Shown here: positions 34,096 to 43,331 of the stretch, piece after piece
Layout: each line of letters starts with the position of its first letter
Position numbering within the stretch: the stretch's first letter is position 1
Assembly (NCBI GenBank): GCA_963677225.1
Contig: OY781923.1
Location: forward strand, 1,054,001 to 1,118,000
DNA length: 64,000 nucleotides
Direction of reading: 5' to 3'
Origin: SABI01 sp028532915
GTDB taxonomy: Bacteria > Spirochaetota > Spirochaetia > Sphaerochaetales > Sphaerochaetaceae
Made by a program: the position numbers and the translations under genes
Notes under the pieces: generated by a model
The model's input: only the letters and a program-made list of their open reading frames with translations
Told to the model about the DNA's origin: nothing
The model's database searches: none

Positions 34096-34123
34096 TTGAA
34101 AAACCTCCTGTATCAGGTATAAT
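34096..34123 (+). promoter_or_regulatory. Promoter of the LRR lipoprotein gene (long leader)
   Basis: TTGAAA (34096-34101), a 16-nt spacer and TATAAT (34118-34123) form a good promoter. The next gene begins at 34345, so the transcript would carry a ~215-nt untranslated leader. I see no recognisable riboswitch or terminator hairpin there. A 44-codon GTG frame (34138-34272) lacks a ribosome site and is treated as chance. Confidence 0.5.
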
Positions 34124-34344
34124 TGAACTGATAAAGGGTGTATTCACCAATTAGAGAGTTACTTGAAAATCATTGTTGTTTACATAGGTTACTATGTAAT
34201 GTCCATCGAGATACGAACGGAATGTCTACAAGTCCTCTTTTCGAAGTGACGATATCTTTTCTGTGGCCATAAGCACTGAGCAGCTAAAGAATTCGATGTG
34301 TTTTTAAACAGGTTTGCATAATTTTTTTTTAAGTGAGGATTCAT

Positions 34345-37014
34345 ATGAAAAGAGGGTGGGGTGCAAAAGCATTCAGAGATGGCAGTCTCCTGATCATTGC
34401 AGCAATATTACTGGTAGTCCCGAGTTCCTGCAGTAAAGAAGAATCGAATGTAATTGAGGAGAACCCTCACAAAGTCACCTATTACGCGTACGGCGAATCA
34501 AATAAAGTGAGATGGATCGTCCCGGGTGAACAGTTCGAAGTCCTTTCGTATGATGGGAGAATCCCTCAAGGGTATTCTTTTGAGAAATGGAATACTGAGA
34601 TTGACGGATCGGGGAGCAATCACCCGTTCAATAGTATGTTCACGATGGGTGGGGCAAATGTGAACTTCTATCAGGTATTGGAACCTCAACAGGATACACC
34701 CTACACGATAGAGTATTATACACAAGATATCGGCAGAGACTCTTTTTCTCTCGCACATACGAAGAGTATGAAAGGGACGACAGATGAGACTGTGAGTGCC
34801 GCAATTGTTGAGTTTGAGGGGTTCACACTGACAGAGGATCATCCCGATCAGATCAGTGAAGGAACTATTCTTGGAGATGGATCGCTTACTTTGAAACTCT
34901 ATTTCGAAAGACAAAGCTATCCTGTCACTTTCAATTATAATCTTGATGGTTATGAAGATGAGACTGCGGATATTCAATATGGGGAGTATATAAGTAAACG
35001 CAAGGCGCCAAGACACGAGGGATGGGTGTTTCTAGGGTGGTATACCGACAAATCCTTTTCCAACCGGTGGGTTCTCTCCGAAGATACTGTTACTTCTTCT
35101 GTAACACTTTATGCGAAGTGGATAGAAGCGACTGACGTTTCTCAATTCGAATTCGATCACATCGGCAGATCAACCACGGTAAAAAAATATACGGGAAAAG
35201 ATCTCGAAGTGGTGATTCCCGAATATTCCGAGACGTTTCGTTCCAGTCCTGATAAGATCTTAGATCATGCCTTTTTTCAATGTGAACATATTACCAGCAT
35301 CATCATTCCAGACAGTGTGACGTCTATCGGAGAAGGTGCTTTCTCAGGTTGTGAGAATCTTCGTGAGATCATCATCCCCGATGGTGTCACCTATATCGGA
35401 CCTGATGCTTTCAAGGGATGTAGGAGTCTCACTTCGGTAACGATTCCAGATTCAGTAGTATTTCTGGGAAGCGGAGCTTTCAGCGGGTGTGAAAGTCTTA
35501 TCAGTGTCAGCCTTTCAAAAAGGATGGATAATATCGGAAACAATACGTTTTCGGGATGTTCACACCTCAATGACATCATGATTCCCACTAATATTACCGC
35601 AATAGGAGCACGGGCTTTCAGCGGATGTACAGGGTTGGAGAATCTTTCGATACCCGATTCGGTGATCCGTTTTTCCCATGATGTCTTCGAGGGGTGTGAG
35701 AACCTCAATGCTGTCTACCGGGGAAAAAACTATGACACACCAGCAAAGTTGAATTATGAACTTTCAGATTACCTCACGACAGATGCATCAAGTTTCACCT
35801 ATTTGATTCAGGATGATCAGGTCACCATCGATTCATTCATCGGGCACGAGACACTTGTCATCATTCCCGAGAGCATCGAAGGTTATCCGGTGACTTCGAT
35901 AGCTAAAGAAGCATTCGAATCCACTTTGCCTATACAGATATCAATTCCCGATACTGTCACCTCTATAGGGGAGTATGCATTCGGTCAATGCAGCGCTCTG
36001 AGAGATATCCGTCTTCCGGTGCACCTCACGGCAATCCAGGATGGAACCTTCTATGACTGTGACAGTCTGATGAGCCTTACTATTCCCGAAAGTGTTTCTT
36101 CGATCGGTCAGAGTGCTTTTTCCGGTTGTAACCGTCTGACAAAGATTATCATTCCAAAGAGCGTCTCATCGATCGGAGGCTCAGCATTCAGCTCCTGCGG
36201 AATCGAACGTATTGAACTGCCGGAGAGTCTGACATCAATAGGTGATTATGCATTCTACGGTTCTAAACGGTTAACAACCATATCCATCCCTGAAGATGTG
36301 ACTTCGATGGGGGAAGAAGTCTTCTCAAGAACCAGAAATCTCACAGATATCTACTGTGAAGCTGATAAGGCTCCTGCCGGCTGGGACAGCGGATGGAACG
36401 AAGATTGCGGTGCGACTGTCCACTGGGGTGCTTCGTTATCAGACAGGTCGTATGATAAGATGGATGATTCATTCTCTATGGTCAGACCATATAATGTCGG
36501 CGATATAGGACCCTCCGGAGGCTTTATTTTCTACGTCGATGAGATGGATACGTACAAGGGCTGGGACTATCTTGAAGCAGCCCCCTACGGCTGGTACGAT
36601 CATGGTGATGATCCCCTGTTCGAATGGGATGGCGATAAGGACTCGATATATAAGACCTATACGAAGATTGGAAGCGGAAAGTACAATACACATGTTGTTA
36701 TGCCGGTTGACCGGTACAGGCCGACTGCAGTTCAGGTCTGTTACGACCATAGCGTCACGGTTGACGGGGAGATGGTAGATGACTGGTTCCTTCCCTCCCG
36801 AGATGAACTTTCACAGATGTACAACAACCTCTACCTTTTTGATATTGGCGACTTTTCTTCTTCCAACTACTGGAGTTCCTCGGCATTCGAAGGCAGACAA
36901 GTCGTCAGCAATGAAATCTGGGCACAATGGTTCATCGAAAAGGAAAAGAATGTTGAGCCTGAGGAGTCCGAAATGTGGTATGATTCTTGCGTACGACCGG
37001 TTAGAGCCTTCTAG
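34345..37014 (+). CDS. BspA-like leucine-rich-repeat surface lipoprotein with DUF1566/Lcl C-terminal domain
   Basis: This 889-residue lipoprotein has a signal peptide and the lipobox VPSSC near residue 33. Two Listeria-Bacteroides (Flg_new) repeats follow at about 50-260 (VFLGWYTDKSFSNRW ends one). About a dozen LRR_5 repeats with the period SVTSIGEGAFSGCENLREI span roughly 305-690. A C-terminal Lcl/DUF1566 domain follows (VGDIGPSGGFIFYV ... WFLPSRDELSQMY ... YWSSSA ... SCVRPVRAF). Such LRR_5 proteins act as adhesins or protein-binding surface molecules in spirochaetes and Bacteroides. GTGAGGA precedes ATG 34345. The last 14 bp overlap the 3' end of convergent hydE. Confidence 0.9.
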   Translation: MKRGWGAKAFRDGSLLIIAAILLVVPSSCSKEESNVIEENPHKVTYYAYGESNKVRWIVPGEQFEVLSYDGRIPQGYSFEKWNTEIDGSGSNHPFNSMFTMGGANVNFYQVLEPQQDTPYTIEYYTQDIGRDSFSLAHTKSMKGTTDETVSAAIVEFEGFTLTEDHPDQISEGTILGDGSLTLKLYFERQSYPVTFNYNLDGYEDETADIQYGEYISKRKAPRHEGWVFLGWYTDKSFSNRWVLSEDTVTSSVTLYAKWIEATDVSQFEFDHIGRSTTVKKYTGKDLEVVIPEYSETFRSSPDKILDHAFFQCEHITSIIIPDSVTSIGEGAFSGCENLREIIIPDGVTYIGPDAFKGCRSLTSVTIPDSVVFLGSGAFSGCESLISVSLSKRMDNIGNNTFSGCSHLNDIMIPTNITAIGARAFSGCTGLENLSIPDSVIRFSHDVFEGCENLNAVYRGKNYDTPAKLNYELSDYLTTDASSFTYLIQDDQVTIDSFIGHETLVIIPESIEGYPVTSIAKEAFESTLPIQISIPDTVTSIGEYAFGQCSALRDIRLPVHLTAIQDGTFYDCDSLMSLTIPESVSSIGQSAFSGCNRLTKIIIPKSVSSIGGSAFSSCGIERIELPESLTSIGDYAFYGSKRLTTISIPEDVTSMGEEVFSRTRNLTDIYCEADKAPAGWDSGWNEDCGATVHWGASLSDRSYDKMDDSFSMVRPYNVGDIGPSGGFIFYVDEMDTYKGWDYLEAAPYGWYDHGDDPLFEWDGDKDSIYKTYTKIGSGKYNTHVVMPVDRYRPTAVQVCYDHSVTVDGEMVDDWFLPSRDELSQMYNNLYLFDIGDFSSSNYWSSSAFEGRQVVSNEIWAQWFIEKEKNVEPEESEMWYDSCVRPVRAF

Positions 37015-38041
37015 GAAGTAGAGAGTCGCATCTTCCTTTATCAATGGACAGAGAGCTCTTTTGTGCTATCAGATGCAATCTTTCTTCATTTTCTGTCTCC
37101 GATTGTTTGTCAGGATAGATCTCATACTGACTCTTGTAGTGTGAGGGTGTGAAATTTGGCATGATCACGTTCGCCCCCGCCATCAGCCCATCTATGCGGT
37201 GATCGCCGTGGAGGCTTCCCAAAGCTGTCGTTGAGGGCATCCACGGGTATCTGGTGACTAAGCGGGTTACAGCGAGAGTGTTCAAAGTCAGAATCAGGTC
37301 ACCCGGATCACAACCAGAGAAGGGCGTCTGGGGGTGGGGGATGAACGGTCCGATACCGAGCATATCAAACTGTTTTTCATTAAAGAACATGATATCATCT
37401 GCAATAGTCGAGATCGTCTGCCCCGGAAACCCCACCATGATGCCGCTTCCGGTCTGATAGGTGAGAGACTGAAGATATTCAAGACACTTCAGTCTGCTCG
37501 ACAAGGTACGATCTGTATGCATGCTCTGATAAAGCAGCTCATCAGTACTCTCTATTCTCAGCAGGTACCGGTCTGCTCCCGTCTTTCTCCATTCTTTGTA
37601 CTCCTCATAGGTTCGTTCTCCCAATGAGAGTGTGACGGCAACCGGAAAAGAACGTTTGATGCTGACAATCAGATTTGCGATCGAATCAGCATCTCTGTTG
37701 TCCTCGCCTGATTGAAGAACCACCGTTCGGTATCCCTGATCAGCAGCATAGCTGACACATTCCAGTATCTGCTCCTCAGTCAGTGAATAACGGCAGGCAT
37801 CCCGGTTGTATCTGTTGAGCCCGCAGTAGCGGCAGCTGTTCGTACAGATGCTCGAAATCTCGATGAGGGCTCTCAAGGCGATCCTTTTTTTGCAGAACTC
37901 ATTCCTGACCGAGCAGGCGGTCGCATGCAGATAGTTCACTTCATCGGCTTCGGTGAGCGAAAGAAGGAGCTTCAGATCCTCCTTATGTACTGAAGATGAT
38001 ACGAGGCGGTCGATCGCGCCATATACTTCCTTTCGTATCAT
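37001..38041 (-). CDS. hydE: [FeFe]-hydrogenase maturation radical SAM protein HydE
   Basis: HydE is a radical SAM enzyme needed to build the dithiomethylamine-bridged di-iron subcluster of [FeFe]-hydrogenases. The cluster motif is ICTNSCRYCGLN (CX3CX2C) near residue 66. Downstream are VLQSGEDNRD, RIESTDELLYQSMH and the characteristic VGFPGQTISTIADDI and IGPFIPHPQTPF. Its 346 residues are typical. ATG 38041 overlaps the last base of the hydF stop. Gene order on the minus strand is regulator-hydG-hydF-hydE. Confidence 0.95.
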   Translation of the reverse strand: MIRKEVYGAIDRLVSSSVHKEDLKLLLSLTEADEVNYLHATACSVRNEFCKKRIALRALIEISSICTNSCRYCGLNRYNRDACRYSLTEEQILECVSYAADQGYRTVVLQSGEDNRDADSIANLIVSIKRSFPVAVTLSLGERTYEEYKEWRKTGADRYLLRIESTDELLYQSMHTDRTLSSRLKCLEYLQSLTYQTGSGIMVGFPGQTISTIADDIMFFNEKQFDMLGIGPFIPHPQTPFSGCDPGDLILTLNTLAVTRLVTRYPWMPSTTALGSLHGDHRIDGLMAGANVIMPNFTPSHYKSQYEIYPDKQSETENEERLHLIAQKSSLSIDKGRCDSLLPRRL

Positions 38042-39285
38042 CAACCGAACGTCCTGAAAGCTTCCAGTGCATGCGGGAAGGGTTCGAGAGTCCTCTCTAC
38101 GACGTTATGGAGAGCAGAGATGGCGATCCCGTAGTTTGTGATAGGCACCTGATAGTCTTTTGCCTGATGCATTCTCCACAGCATTTCTCTCCGGTTCAGT
38201 GTACATCCTCCGCAATGGATGATGAGACTGTATTTTGCAAGATCATCGGGGTAGTCTCCGCCCGAGCAGTGGGTTATGCTTATGTTCTTGTCGCAATGCT
38301 GTGCGATCCAGCGCGGAATCTTCACCCTTCCGATGTCATCGCTGGTAGGGTGGTGCGTGCATGCTTCAGCAATCAGCACCGAGTCTGACGGACCCAGAGT
38401 TCTGAGCACTCCCGCTCCTTTTGCAAGCTCCACGATATCGCCTTTGAATCGGGAAAACAGGATGGAGAAAGTGGTACAGGGGATCTCTTTTGGAGTGGTG
38501 CGGACCATGAAATCCACTACCTGAGAGTCGCAGACGACCAGGTCGGGGGGACTTTTGAGCGTGGTAAGGAAATGGACATAACTGTTCTCTTTCACCACGA
38601 CCACCGATGCATTATTATCAAGAGCATCTCTGATCGCATGTACCTCAGGAAGGATCAGCCTCCCTTTCGGTGCTCCCAGATCGATGGGGACGATACAGAC
38701 GATGAGAGCATATTCGTTTTCCTGGGGGATAAGATCTCCCAGAAGCGGCGGAGTGTTGAGAAACTGCTCGGGACAGATGGCTATGAGAGACTGTTTGAAC
38801 TCGAAGAGAAACTCATCTCTCTTGTGCTCGGTCGCCGAGCAGCAGATGACATGATCGCTTATTGTTTTGCATCGTGAGAGGTACTGTTGCGAAGGTCTGA
38901 CCAGATCTACCTTGTTGACTACAAAGACAATGGGAATCTTATACTGCCTGCAGTGTGCCACCAGAGCATCTTCGAACTCGCTCCATACATTGTTTGTTAG
39001 GACAATAACCGCAATATCGATCGTGCCCAGTCTTTTCATGGTCCGTATCACCCGCTCTTTTCCAAGAGAGGATAGGTCATCGACGCCTGCAGTATCGAGA
39101 AAGGTGACCGGACCGATAGGGTGCAGTTCCATCCTTTTTGTGACGATATCGGTGGTGGTTCCAGGGATATCGGATGTGATTGAAGTTTTCTGGTTCGTTA
39201 TCAGATTCAGCAGACTCGATTTGCCTGTATTCGTCCTTCCGCAGATACCGATACGAAGTAATAATGATCGGGGAGTGTTTTGCAT
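38041..39285 (-). CDS. hydF: [FeFe]-hydrogenase maturation GTPase HydF
   Basis: HydF is the scaffold that assembles and transfers the di-iron cluster to apo-hydrogenase. The N-terminal GTPase has the P-loop GICGRTNTGKSSLLNL, switch region DIPGTTTDI, FLDTAGVDDL and VVNKVD (NKxD). The C-terminal cluster-binding domain carries the Cys in ITHCSGGDYP and the pair IIHCGGCTLNRREM. It has 414 residues. AGAAGGA precedes ATG 39285. hydE begins on its stop codon, and hydG ends 11 nt upstream. Confidence 0.96.
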   Translation of the reverse strand: MQNTPRSLLLRIGICGRTNTGKSSLLNLITNQKTSITSDIPGTTTDIVTKRMELHPIGPVTFLDTAGVDDLSSLGKERVIRTMKRLGTIDIAVIVLTNNVWSEFEDALVAHCRQYKIPIVFVVNKVDLVRPSQQYLSRCKTISDHVICCSATEHKRDEFLFEFKQSLIAICPEQFLNTPPLLGDLIPQENEYALIVCIVPIDLGAPKGRLILPEVHAIRDALDNNASVVVVKENSYVHFLTTLKSPPDLVVCDSQVVDFMVRTTPKEIPCTTFSILFSRFKGDIVELAKGAGVLRTLGPSDSVLIAEACTHHPTSDDIGRVKIPRWIAQHCDKNISITHCSGGDYPDDLAKYSLIIHCGGCTLNRREMLWRMHQAKDYQVPITNYGIAISALHNVVERTLEPFPHALEAFRTFG

Positions 39286-39296
39286 AATCGTTCCTT

Positions 39297-40808
39297 CTAG
39301 AAATAGAGATCTCTGACGCCTGTTTTTATCTTTTCATAGTCGGACAGGAATTTCTTATAGGTGTTCTCGGAAAAATCGTGAGGGACCCGTTCTTTAATCT
39401 CTCCTATTTCCTTTTGTACAAGGACTTCACCAGTCGCTTTTGTCTGAGGTGAGGCAAAATCCTCAAGCCATTCCTGGAAGGTCAGCACTGCATTGAGTTT
39501 GCAGAAACACCCCTCTGTGCCGCTTTTAAGAAGTCCCATGATCTTGTCTCCTGTTCGTCCGCAGCGGTATCCCGCTGTACAGAATGAGGTTATATGCCCC
39601 TGATGGGCCAGTTTCCTGATCACCTGATCAAGACTGCTTGTGTCATTGAGGAGGAACTGTTCACGTTCAGCGATCTGATCGGTCCGGTAGGCATCAGCGT
39701 AGTCTCCGATACCGATTTTGCTCTCTGCATCCCGCTGTGTGCACATATCGATCACCGATTCCATGATCTGAGGGGTCTCTCTGTTAGTGATTATCATACC
39801 GGCATAGGGGATAGCCAGACGAAGAACGGCGATGAGATGGGTGAAATCCTCGTCACTCACCTGATGGGTGGTGCTGTCGAAATCAGTACCTACTGCAGGG
39901 GTCAGTCTGGGAAAGGAGATCGTATGGGGACCGATACCGTACAGCCGTTCAAGATCTCTGGCATGCGCGACCATACCCATGACTTCGAATTTCCAGTCGT
40001 ACAGTCCGAAAAGGGCTCCGATTGCCACATCATCAACTCCGGCATCCATCGCCCTGTGAAGTGCGTACAGTCTCCAGCGGTAGTTGCCCTTGAGAGTATC
40101 TGCAGGATGAACCTCTCCGTAGGTTTCGTGGTGATAAGTTTCCTGAAAAACCTGGTAAGTCCCTATACCCACATCTTTGAGTTTTTTCAGATCCTCTATC
40201 GGCAACGGAGCGGCATTTACGTTTACTCGTCTGATTTCTCCCATGCCGTTGCGGACCGGGACTTTTACATCGTAGATCGTTTTCATGGTCTGTGCGATAT
40301 AGTCGGCATCGGTTTCAGGATGTTCTCCGAACACGATGATCAGTCTTTTATGCCCGATGACTCCTGCAAGGACCTTCGTCTCCTCGCGTATCTCATCCAT
40401 TGTCAGAACCTTTCTGATGACCGATGAATTATCGCTTTTGAATCCGCAGTATGCACAGCGGTTGACACATTTGCTTCCGCAGTAAAGAGGAGCGAAGGTG
40501 ACGACTCTGTTATCATAGACTTTTTTCTTGATCTCCTTGGCAGCTTCTGCGATCTCTTTTCTCAGATCGGCATCGGTCACCTGGAGCAGTGCAGCAACGT
40601 CTTCATCACTCATCAATTCTATCGAATAGGCTTTTTTGATGATCTCTCTGATGCGTGAACGGTCACTATCACAGTTGTTCTTCAGCATCTTATTGATATG
40701 GTGTTCATCGATGAAGTCTTTTCCGTCTACAAGATACCGGTCGATCTCATCCTGCCGGATGAGCTGATCTTTCCATTCTTTGATACTTCTGTGTGTTGTT
40801 GTTCTCAT
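39297..40808 (-). CDS. hydG: [FeFe]-hydrogenase maturation radical SAM protein HydG (tyrosine lyase)
   Basis: HydG cleaves tyrosine to give the CO and CN- ligands of the H-cluster. The radical SAM motif is KCVNRCAYCGFKS (CX3CX2C) near residue 100. The C-terminal second-cluster domain has FCTAGYRCGRTG and GTEGCFCKLNAV. ThiH-like core motifs GIGTYQVFQETYHHETY and GPHTISFPRLTPA are present. It has 503 residues. GAGGTG is 6 nt before ATG 40808 (40811 is possible); a longer frame into the upstream gene is rejected. It follows the TM1266-type gene by 10 nt. Confidence 0.96.
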   Translation of the reverse strand: MRTTTHRSIKEWKDQLIRQDEIDRYLVDGKDFIDEHHINKMLKNNCDSDRSRIREIIKKAYSIELMSDEDVAALLQVTDADLRKEIAEAAKEIKKKVYDNRVVTFAPLYCGSKCVNRCAYCGFKSDNSSVIRKVLTMDEIREETKVLAGVIGHKRLIIVFGEHPETDADYIAQTMKTIYDVKVPVRNGMGEIRRVNVNAAPLPIEDLKKLKDVGIGTYQVFQETYHHETYGEVHPADTLKGNYRWRLYALHRAMDAGVDDVAIGALFGLYDWKFEVMGMVAHARDLERLYGIGPHTISFPRLTPAVGTDFDSTTHQVSDEDFTHLIAVLRLAIPYAGMIITNRETPQIMESVIDMCTQRDAESKIGIGDYADAYRTDQIAEREQFLLNDTSSLDQVIRKLAHQGHITSFCTAGYRCGRTGDKIMGLLKSGTEGCFCKLNAVLTFQEWLEDFASPQTKATGEVLVQKEIGEIKERVPHDFSENTYKKFLSDYEKIKTGVRDLYF

Positions 40809-40818
40809 CATTTTCACC

Positions 40819-41070
40819 TCAAATCTTTGCCAGGGTCGATTTGACTGTGACACCTTCGATACGTCCAAGTTTACCTGTGAGCGCACCGATATGGTCGGTT
40901 GATGCATCTACAATGAGAGTGATGATGTTCAGATTCCTGTCTTTATAGGGGAGCCCCATTCTGCCCAGCACTACCGACCCGTACTCTGTGAGTACGGCAT
41001 TCACTTCGTTCGCTGCGCTCTTTCTTTCTTTAACAATGATTGCGATGACACCGACTGACCGATTTTCCAT
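40819..41070 (-). CDS. TM1266-family iron-only hydrogenase system putative regulator
   Basis: This 83-residue protein has an ACT/NikR-C-like fold: NRSVGVIAIIVKERKSAANEV is followed by GMGLPYKDRNLNII-type segments and a C-terminal LTGKLGRIEGVTVKSTLAK. Homologues are encoded directly beside hydEFG in many anaerobes and are annotated as hydrogenase-system regulators, though ligand and target are unknown. GAAAGGAAGG precedes the ATG at 41070. It heads the four-gene minus-strand operon. No hydA is in the window, except perhaps the divergent H-cluster-like protein at 4.2 kb. Confidence 0.9.
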   Translation of the reverse strand: MENRSVGVIAIIVKERKSAANEVNAVLTEYGSVVLGRMGLPYKDRNLNIITLIVDASTDHIGALTGKLGRIEGVTVKSTLAKI

Positions 41071-41383
41071 AGTTTCTACCTTCCTTTCAAGATGTTGTAA
41101 TGGTACTGATAGAGTACCCGAACCTGCAGAAAGGTAGCACGCACAATCATGGTATCTGGTTACAAAGGCAGATAGAGAATAATTCGTGTTGTCTTTTTGA
41201 CCTTGGCTTCAGAACACTCGTGTGAACCTGACCGCAGGCAAAACGGTAAAATGATGAGACATCTCACCGCGCAGAAAGAAGGATATCACTTGATCTCTTT
41301 TTAATCAATAAATTTTTACTTATTAATTATTGTTTCGGATTACGACTTCGAAATTCGATTATCAGCGGAGAAGCTGTGGTTCA
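41071..41383. other. Intergenic region upstream of the hyd operon (313 bp)
   Basis: The region holds the hyd operon leader and promoter (minus strand) and the tail after the ferredoxin-like gene. Its left part near 41300-41340 is AT-rich (TTAATCAATAAATTTTTACT), which could act as a terminator tail or UP-like element, but no convincing hairpin is seen. I could not assign a confident -35/-10 pair for the hyd operon and saw no gene. Confidence 0.4.
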
Positions 41384-42184
41384 CTACATCTGGTTATTCG
41401 CTTTCACGATCTCGTTCAATCTGATGTGACTGTTTCGAAACCGGATGGAGTTTACTTCTCCCCTGATATGGATCGCATTCGACGGACAATGATGAATGCA
41501 TGCGAAACACATGAAACAGCGGTCATCCAAAGCGATCTTTCCTGTCTTCTCATCCATCCTGATATTCCCTACCGGGCAGACTGAGGCACATACTCCGCAC
41601 TGGATGCAGGAGTCTTCCACGTAGAGATAGTTGTCGATCCCTTCTTCTGCTGCATGGACTTTCAACCGTTTTTTATTGAACGGTTTATTTCTTCTTTTGA
41701 GCATATAGTTCATTGCCGCTTTATCGAGGACTGTTTCTTTGAGAGTTCCTTCTTTTGAAGAGGAAATATCGGAAATTATTGACCGGAGGTGGTGTTCGAT
41801 CTCCTTTTTCCCTTCCTTTTCTACCTCTTTTTTCATATCGAATGTCGGCAGATAGTTATCGACCATCTTTATCCTGCTGATATAGGAAAATTTGTACCCC
41901 TCCTCATCGGCGATAGCTGTCAAATGACTGGCGACAGCTCCTGAATAGATGCCGTAGGTGATCACGGCGAAGAGGTAGTCGCAGTTGAACATCGCTTTCT
42001 TCAGGAAATCTACGATAAAGGGCGGAACCGACCAGGCATGAAGAGGAATTACGATACCAATCTTCTCGTCGGTGAATTCATAGATACCTTCTTTCACCAT
42101 CTGTGGAATCGATAGTAATTCCCCGCCGATTGATTTTGCCACATAAAGACTGTTTCCTGTTGCTGTAAAATAAAGGGTTTTCAT
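41384..42184 (-). CDS. EFR1-family ferredoxin-flavodoxin protein
   Basis: This 266-residue protein joins an N-terminal flavodoxin-like domain (LYFTATGNSLYVAKS binds FMN phosphate; IPLHAWSVPPFIVDFL follows) to a C-terminal 2x[4Fe-4S] ferredoxin. The clusters are CIQCGVCASVCPVGNI and CFMCFACIHHCPSNAI, near residues 190-235. These EFR1 proteins probably move electrons between ferredoxin and flavin partners in anaerobes; the exact partner is unknown. AGGAG precedes ATG 42184, replacing a longer frame to 42259. It lies 34 nt behind an SDR gene on the same strand, both divergent from an AraC regulator. Confidence 0.9.
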   Translation of the reverse strand: MKTLYFTATGNSLYVAKSIGGELLSIPQMVKEGIYEFTDEKIGIVIPLHAWSVPPFIVDFLKKAMFNCDYLFAVITYGIYSGAVASHLTAIADEEGYKFSYISRIKMVDNYLPTFDMKKEVEKEGKKEIEHHLRSIISDISSSKEGTLKETVLDKAAMNYMLKRRNKPFNKKRLKVHAAEEGIDNYLYVEDSCIQCGVCASVCPVGNIRMDEKTGKIALDDRCFMCFACIHHCPSNAIHIRGEVNSIRFRNSHIRLNEIVKANNQM

Positions 42185-42218
42185 CTTTTCTCCTGTCATG
42201 AGTATGAAATTTTTTGAT

Positions 42219-43166
42219 TTATAGTGACCATTTGAAAGAAGTTGCTTCCTGAGAGACATCCCAGAGTCTGGCAGCTACCTTTCTGTCGAGTGCATGAGGC
42301 TGAATGACACAATCACCTACCGGACCGACCCAGTCCATCATTCCCGTTGGACCGTAGTATCCGCTCTCATCAAGGTTCTCTTCGGTGGCACACATGAGTT
42401 CAGGATAGGAACCCTTCTCGGCAGATTGGACCACGGGCAGTTTCGACATCATGGAGAACATGATTCTGCTCATCGCATTACCGCTGTTCTTGATAAGAGA
42501 TGTGGCGGAGGATCCCGGGTGACAGACATAGACTTTCACTTCTGAATCCGTCTTCTTGAGCCTGTTCTGGAGTTCATAGGCACTCATGATCTGGGCCAGT
42601 TTACTATGACAGTATGTCTTGTTCTGATGATAGTTCTTATCCCAGTTCATATCATCGAACTGGATGGTCCTGATACCCATCTTGTATCCTTCACTTCCTA
42701 CCACCACGATCCTGCCTTTTGATTCTTTCAGTCTCGGATAGAGCAGACCCTGCAGCAGAAAATGTCCAAAGTGGTTCGTTCCGAGCTGGCTTTCAAAGCC
42801 GTCTTTAGTGAACTTCTGTTTCGGGACCTGAGCGATAGCTCCGTTGCAGATGAGAGCATCGATGCGGGGTACAGTTTCTAAAACCTCCGCTGCCCCCTTG
42901 CGTACTGAGGAAAGGTCGGCAAGGTCTATCCGTATGAATGAGATATCAGCATGCGATGAGATTATCCGTTTCAGATTGGAGATCGCATCTGCCGATTTTT
43001 TCGGATTCCTGTTGAGCATCACGACCTTCGCTCCTTTGGAAAGAAGTATTCTTGATGCCTCGAAACCCGTGCCGCTGTTTGCTCCTGTGATCAGATAGGT
43101 TCTCCCTTTCAGTGAAGAAATCCTCGCGGGTGTCCACCCGTTTTTTCCAAATCGTTTATCTGCCAT
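42219..43166 (-). CDS. Short-chain dehydrogenase/reductase
   Basis: This 315-residue SDR oxidoreductase has the cofactor motif LITGANSGTGFEASRIL near residue 30. Other conserved stretches are the acidic RIDLADLSSVRKGA, NGAIAQ (the NAG-like structural motif) and the catalytic YCHSKLAQIMSAYEL (YxxxK). The C-terminus (RKVAARLWDVSQEATSF) resembles retinol/protochlorophyllide-reductase-like SDRs. AAAGGAG precedes ATG 43166. The substrate is unknown. It is transcribed away from the AraC-type gene at 43.3 kb, which probably controls it. Confidence 0.9.
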   Translation of the reverse strand: MADKRFGKNGWTPARISSLKGRTYLITGANSGTGFEASRILLSKGAKVVMLNRNPKKSADAISNLKRIISSHADISFIRIDLADLSSVRKGAAEVLETVPRIDALICNGAIAQVPKQKFTKDGFESQLGTNHFGHFLLQGLLYPRLKESKGRIVVVGSEGYKMGIRTIQFDDMNWDKNYHQNKTYCHSKLAQIMSAYELQNRLKKTDSEVKVYVCHPGSSATSLIKNSGNAMSRIMFSMMSKLPVVQSAEKGSYPELMCATEENLDESGYYGPTGMMDWVGPVGDCVIQPHALDRKVAARLWDVSQEATSFKWSL

Positions 43167-43246
43167 TGTTATTCTCCTTTGTTTATCCTGCTGTAAAATA
43201 GTTCTGTTGTTGTTATGGGTATAACATATCACTCAATATCTTCATA

Positions 43247-43281
43247 AAATAGGCGTAATACTATCGAAAACATGCCTATTT
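43247..43281. promoter_or_regulatory. Inverted repeat in the SDR/AraC divergent promoter region (candidate AraC operator)
   Basis: AAATAGGC (43247-43254) and GCCTATTT (43274-43281) form a perfect 8-bp inverted repeat with 19 nt between the arms. It lies between the AraC promoter (-35 at 43294) and a plausible SDR promoter on the other strand (TTATGA-17-TTATAC). Binding of the AraC-family protein here is inferred from position. Confidence 0.5.
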
Positions 43282-43293
43282 GTATCAAGTTGG

Positions 43294-43331
43294 TTGAAAA
43301 GTGCAAAATATGGTGCTATGTTCAGCGCATG
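43294..43331 (+). promoter_or_regulatory. AraC-regulator promoter predicting a leaderless mRNA
   Basis: TTGAAA (43294-43299), a 17-nt spacer and TATGTT (43317-43322) end six bases before ATG 43329. CAGCGC before the ATG has no Shine-Dalgarno character. A second option is TACTAT (43259-43264) seven bases before ATG 43272, which would add 19 residues; either way the mRNA would be leaderless. Confidence 0.6.

Noticed and set aside
34138..34272. A 44-codon GTG frame in the leader of the LRR lipoprotein gene
   Set aside because: No usable ribosome site, His/Cys-rich random-looking composition and no family resemblance.
43272..43328. Upstream ATG adding 19 residues (MPICIKLVEK...) to the AraC regulator
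   Set aside because: The extension spans the inverted-repeat operator and the -35/-10 boxes and is unlike AraC_N proteins. It is kept only as an alternative because a TACTAT lies seven bases before it.
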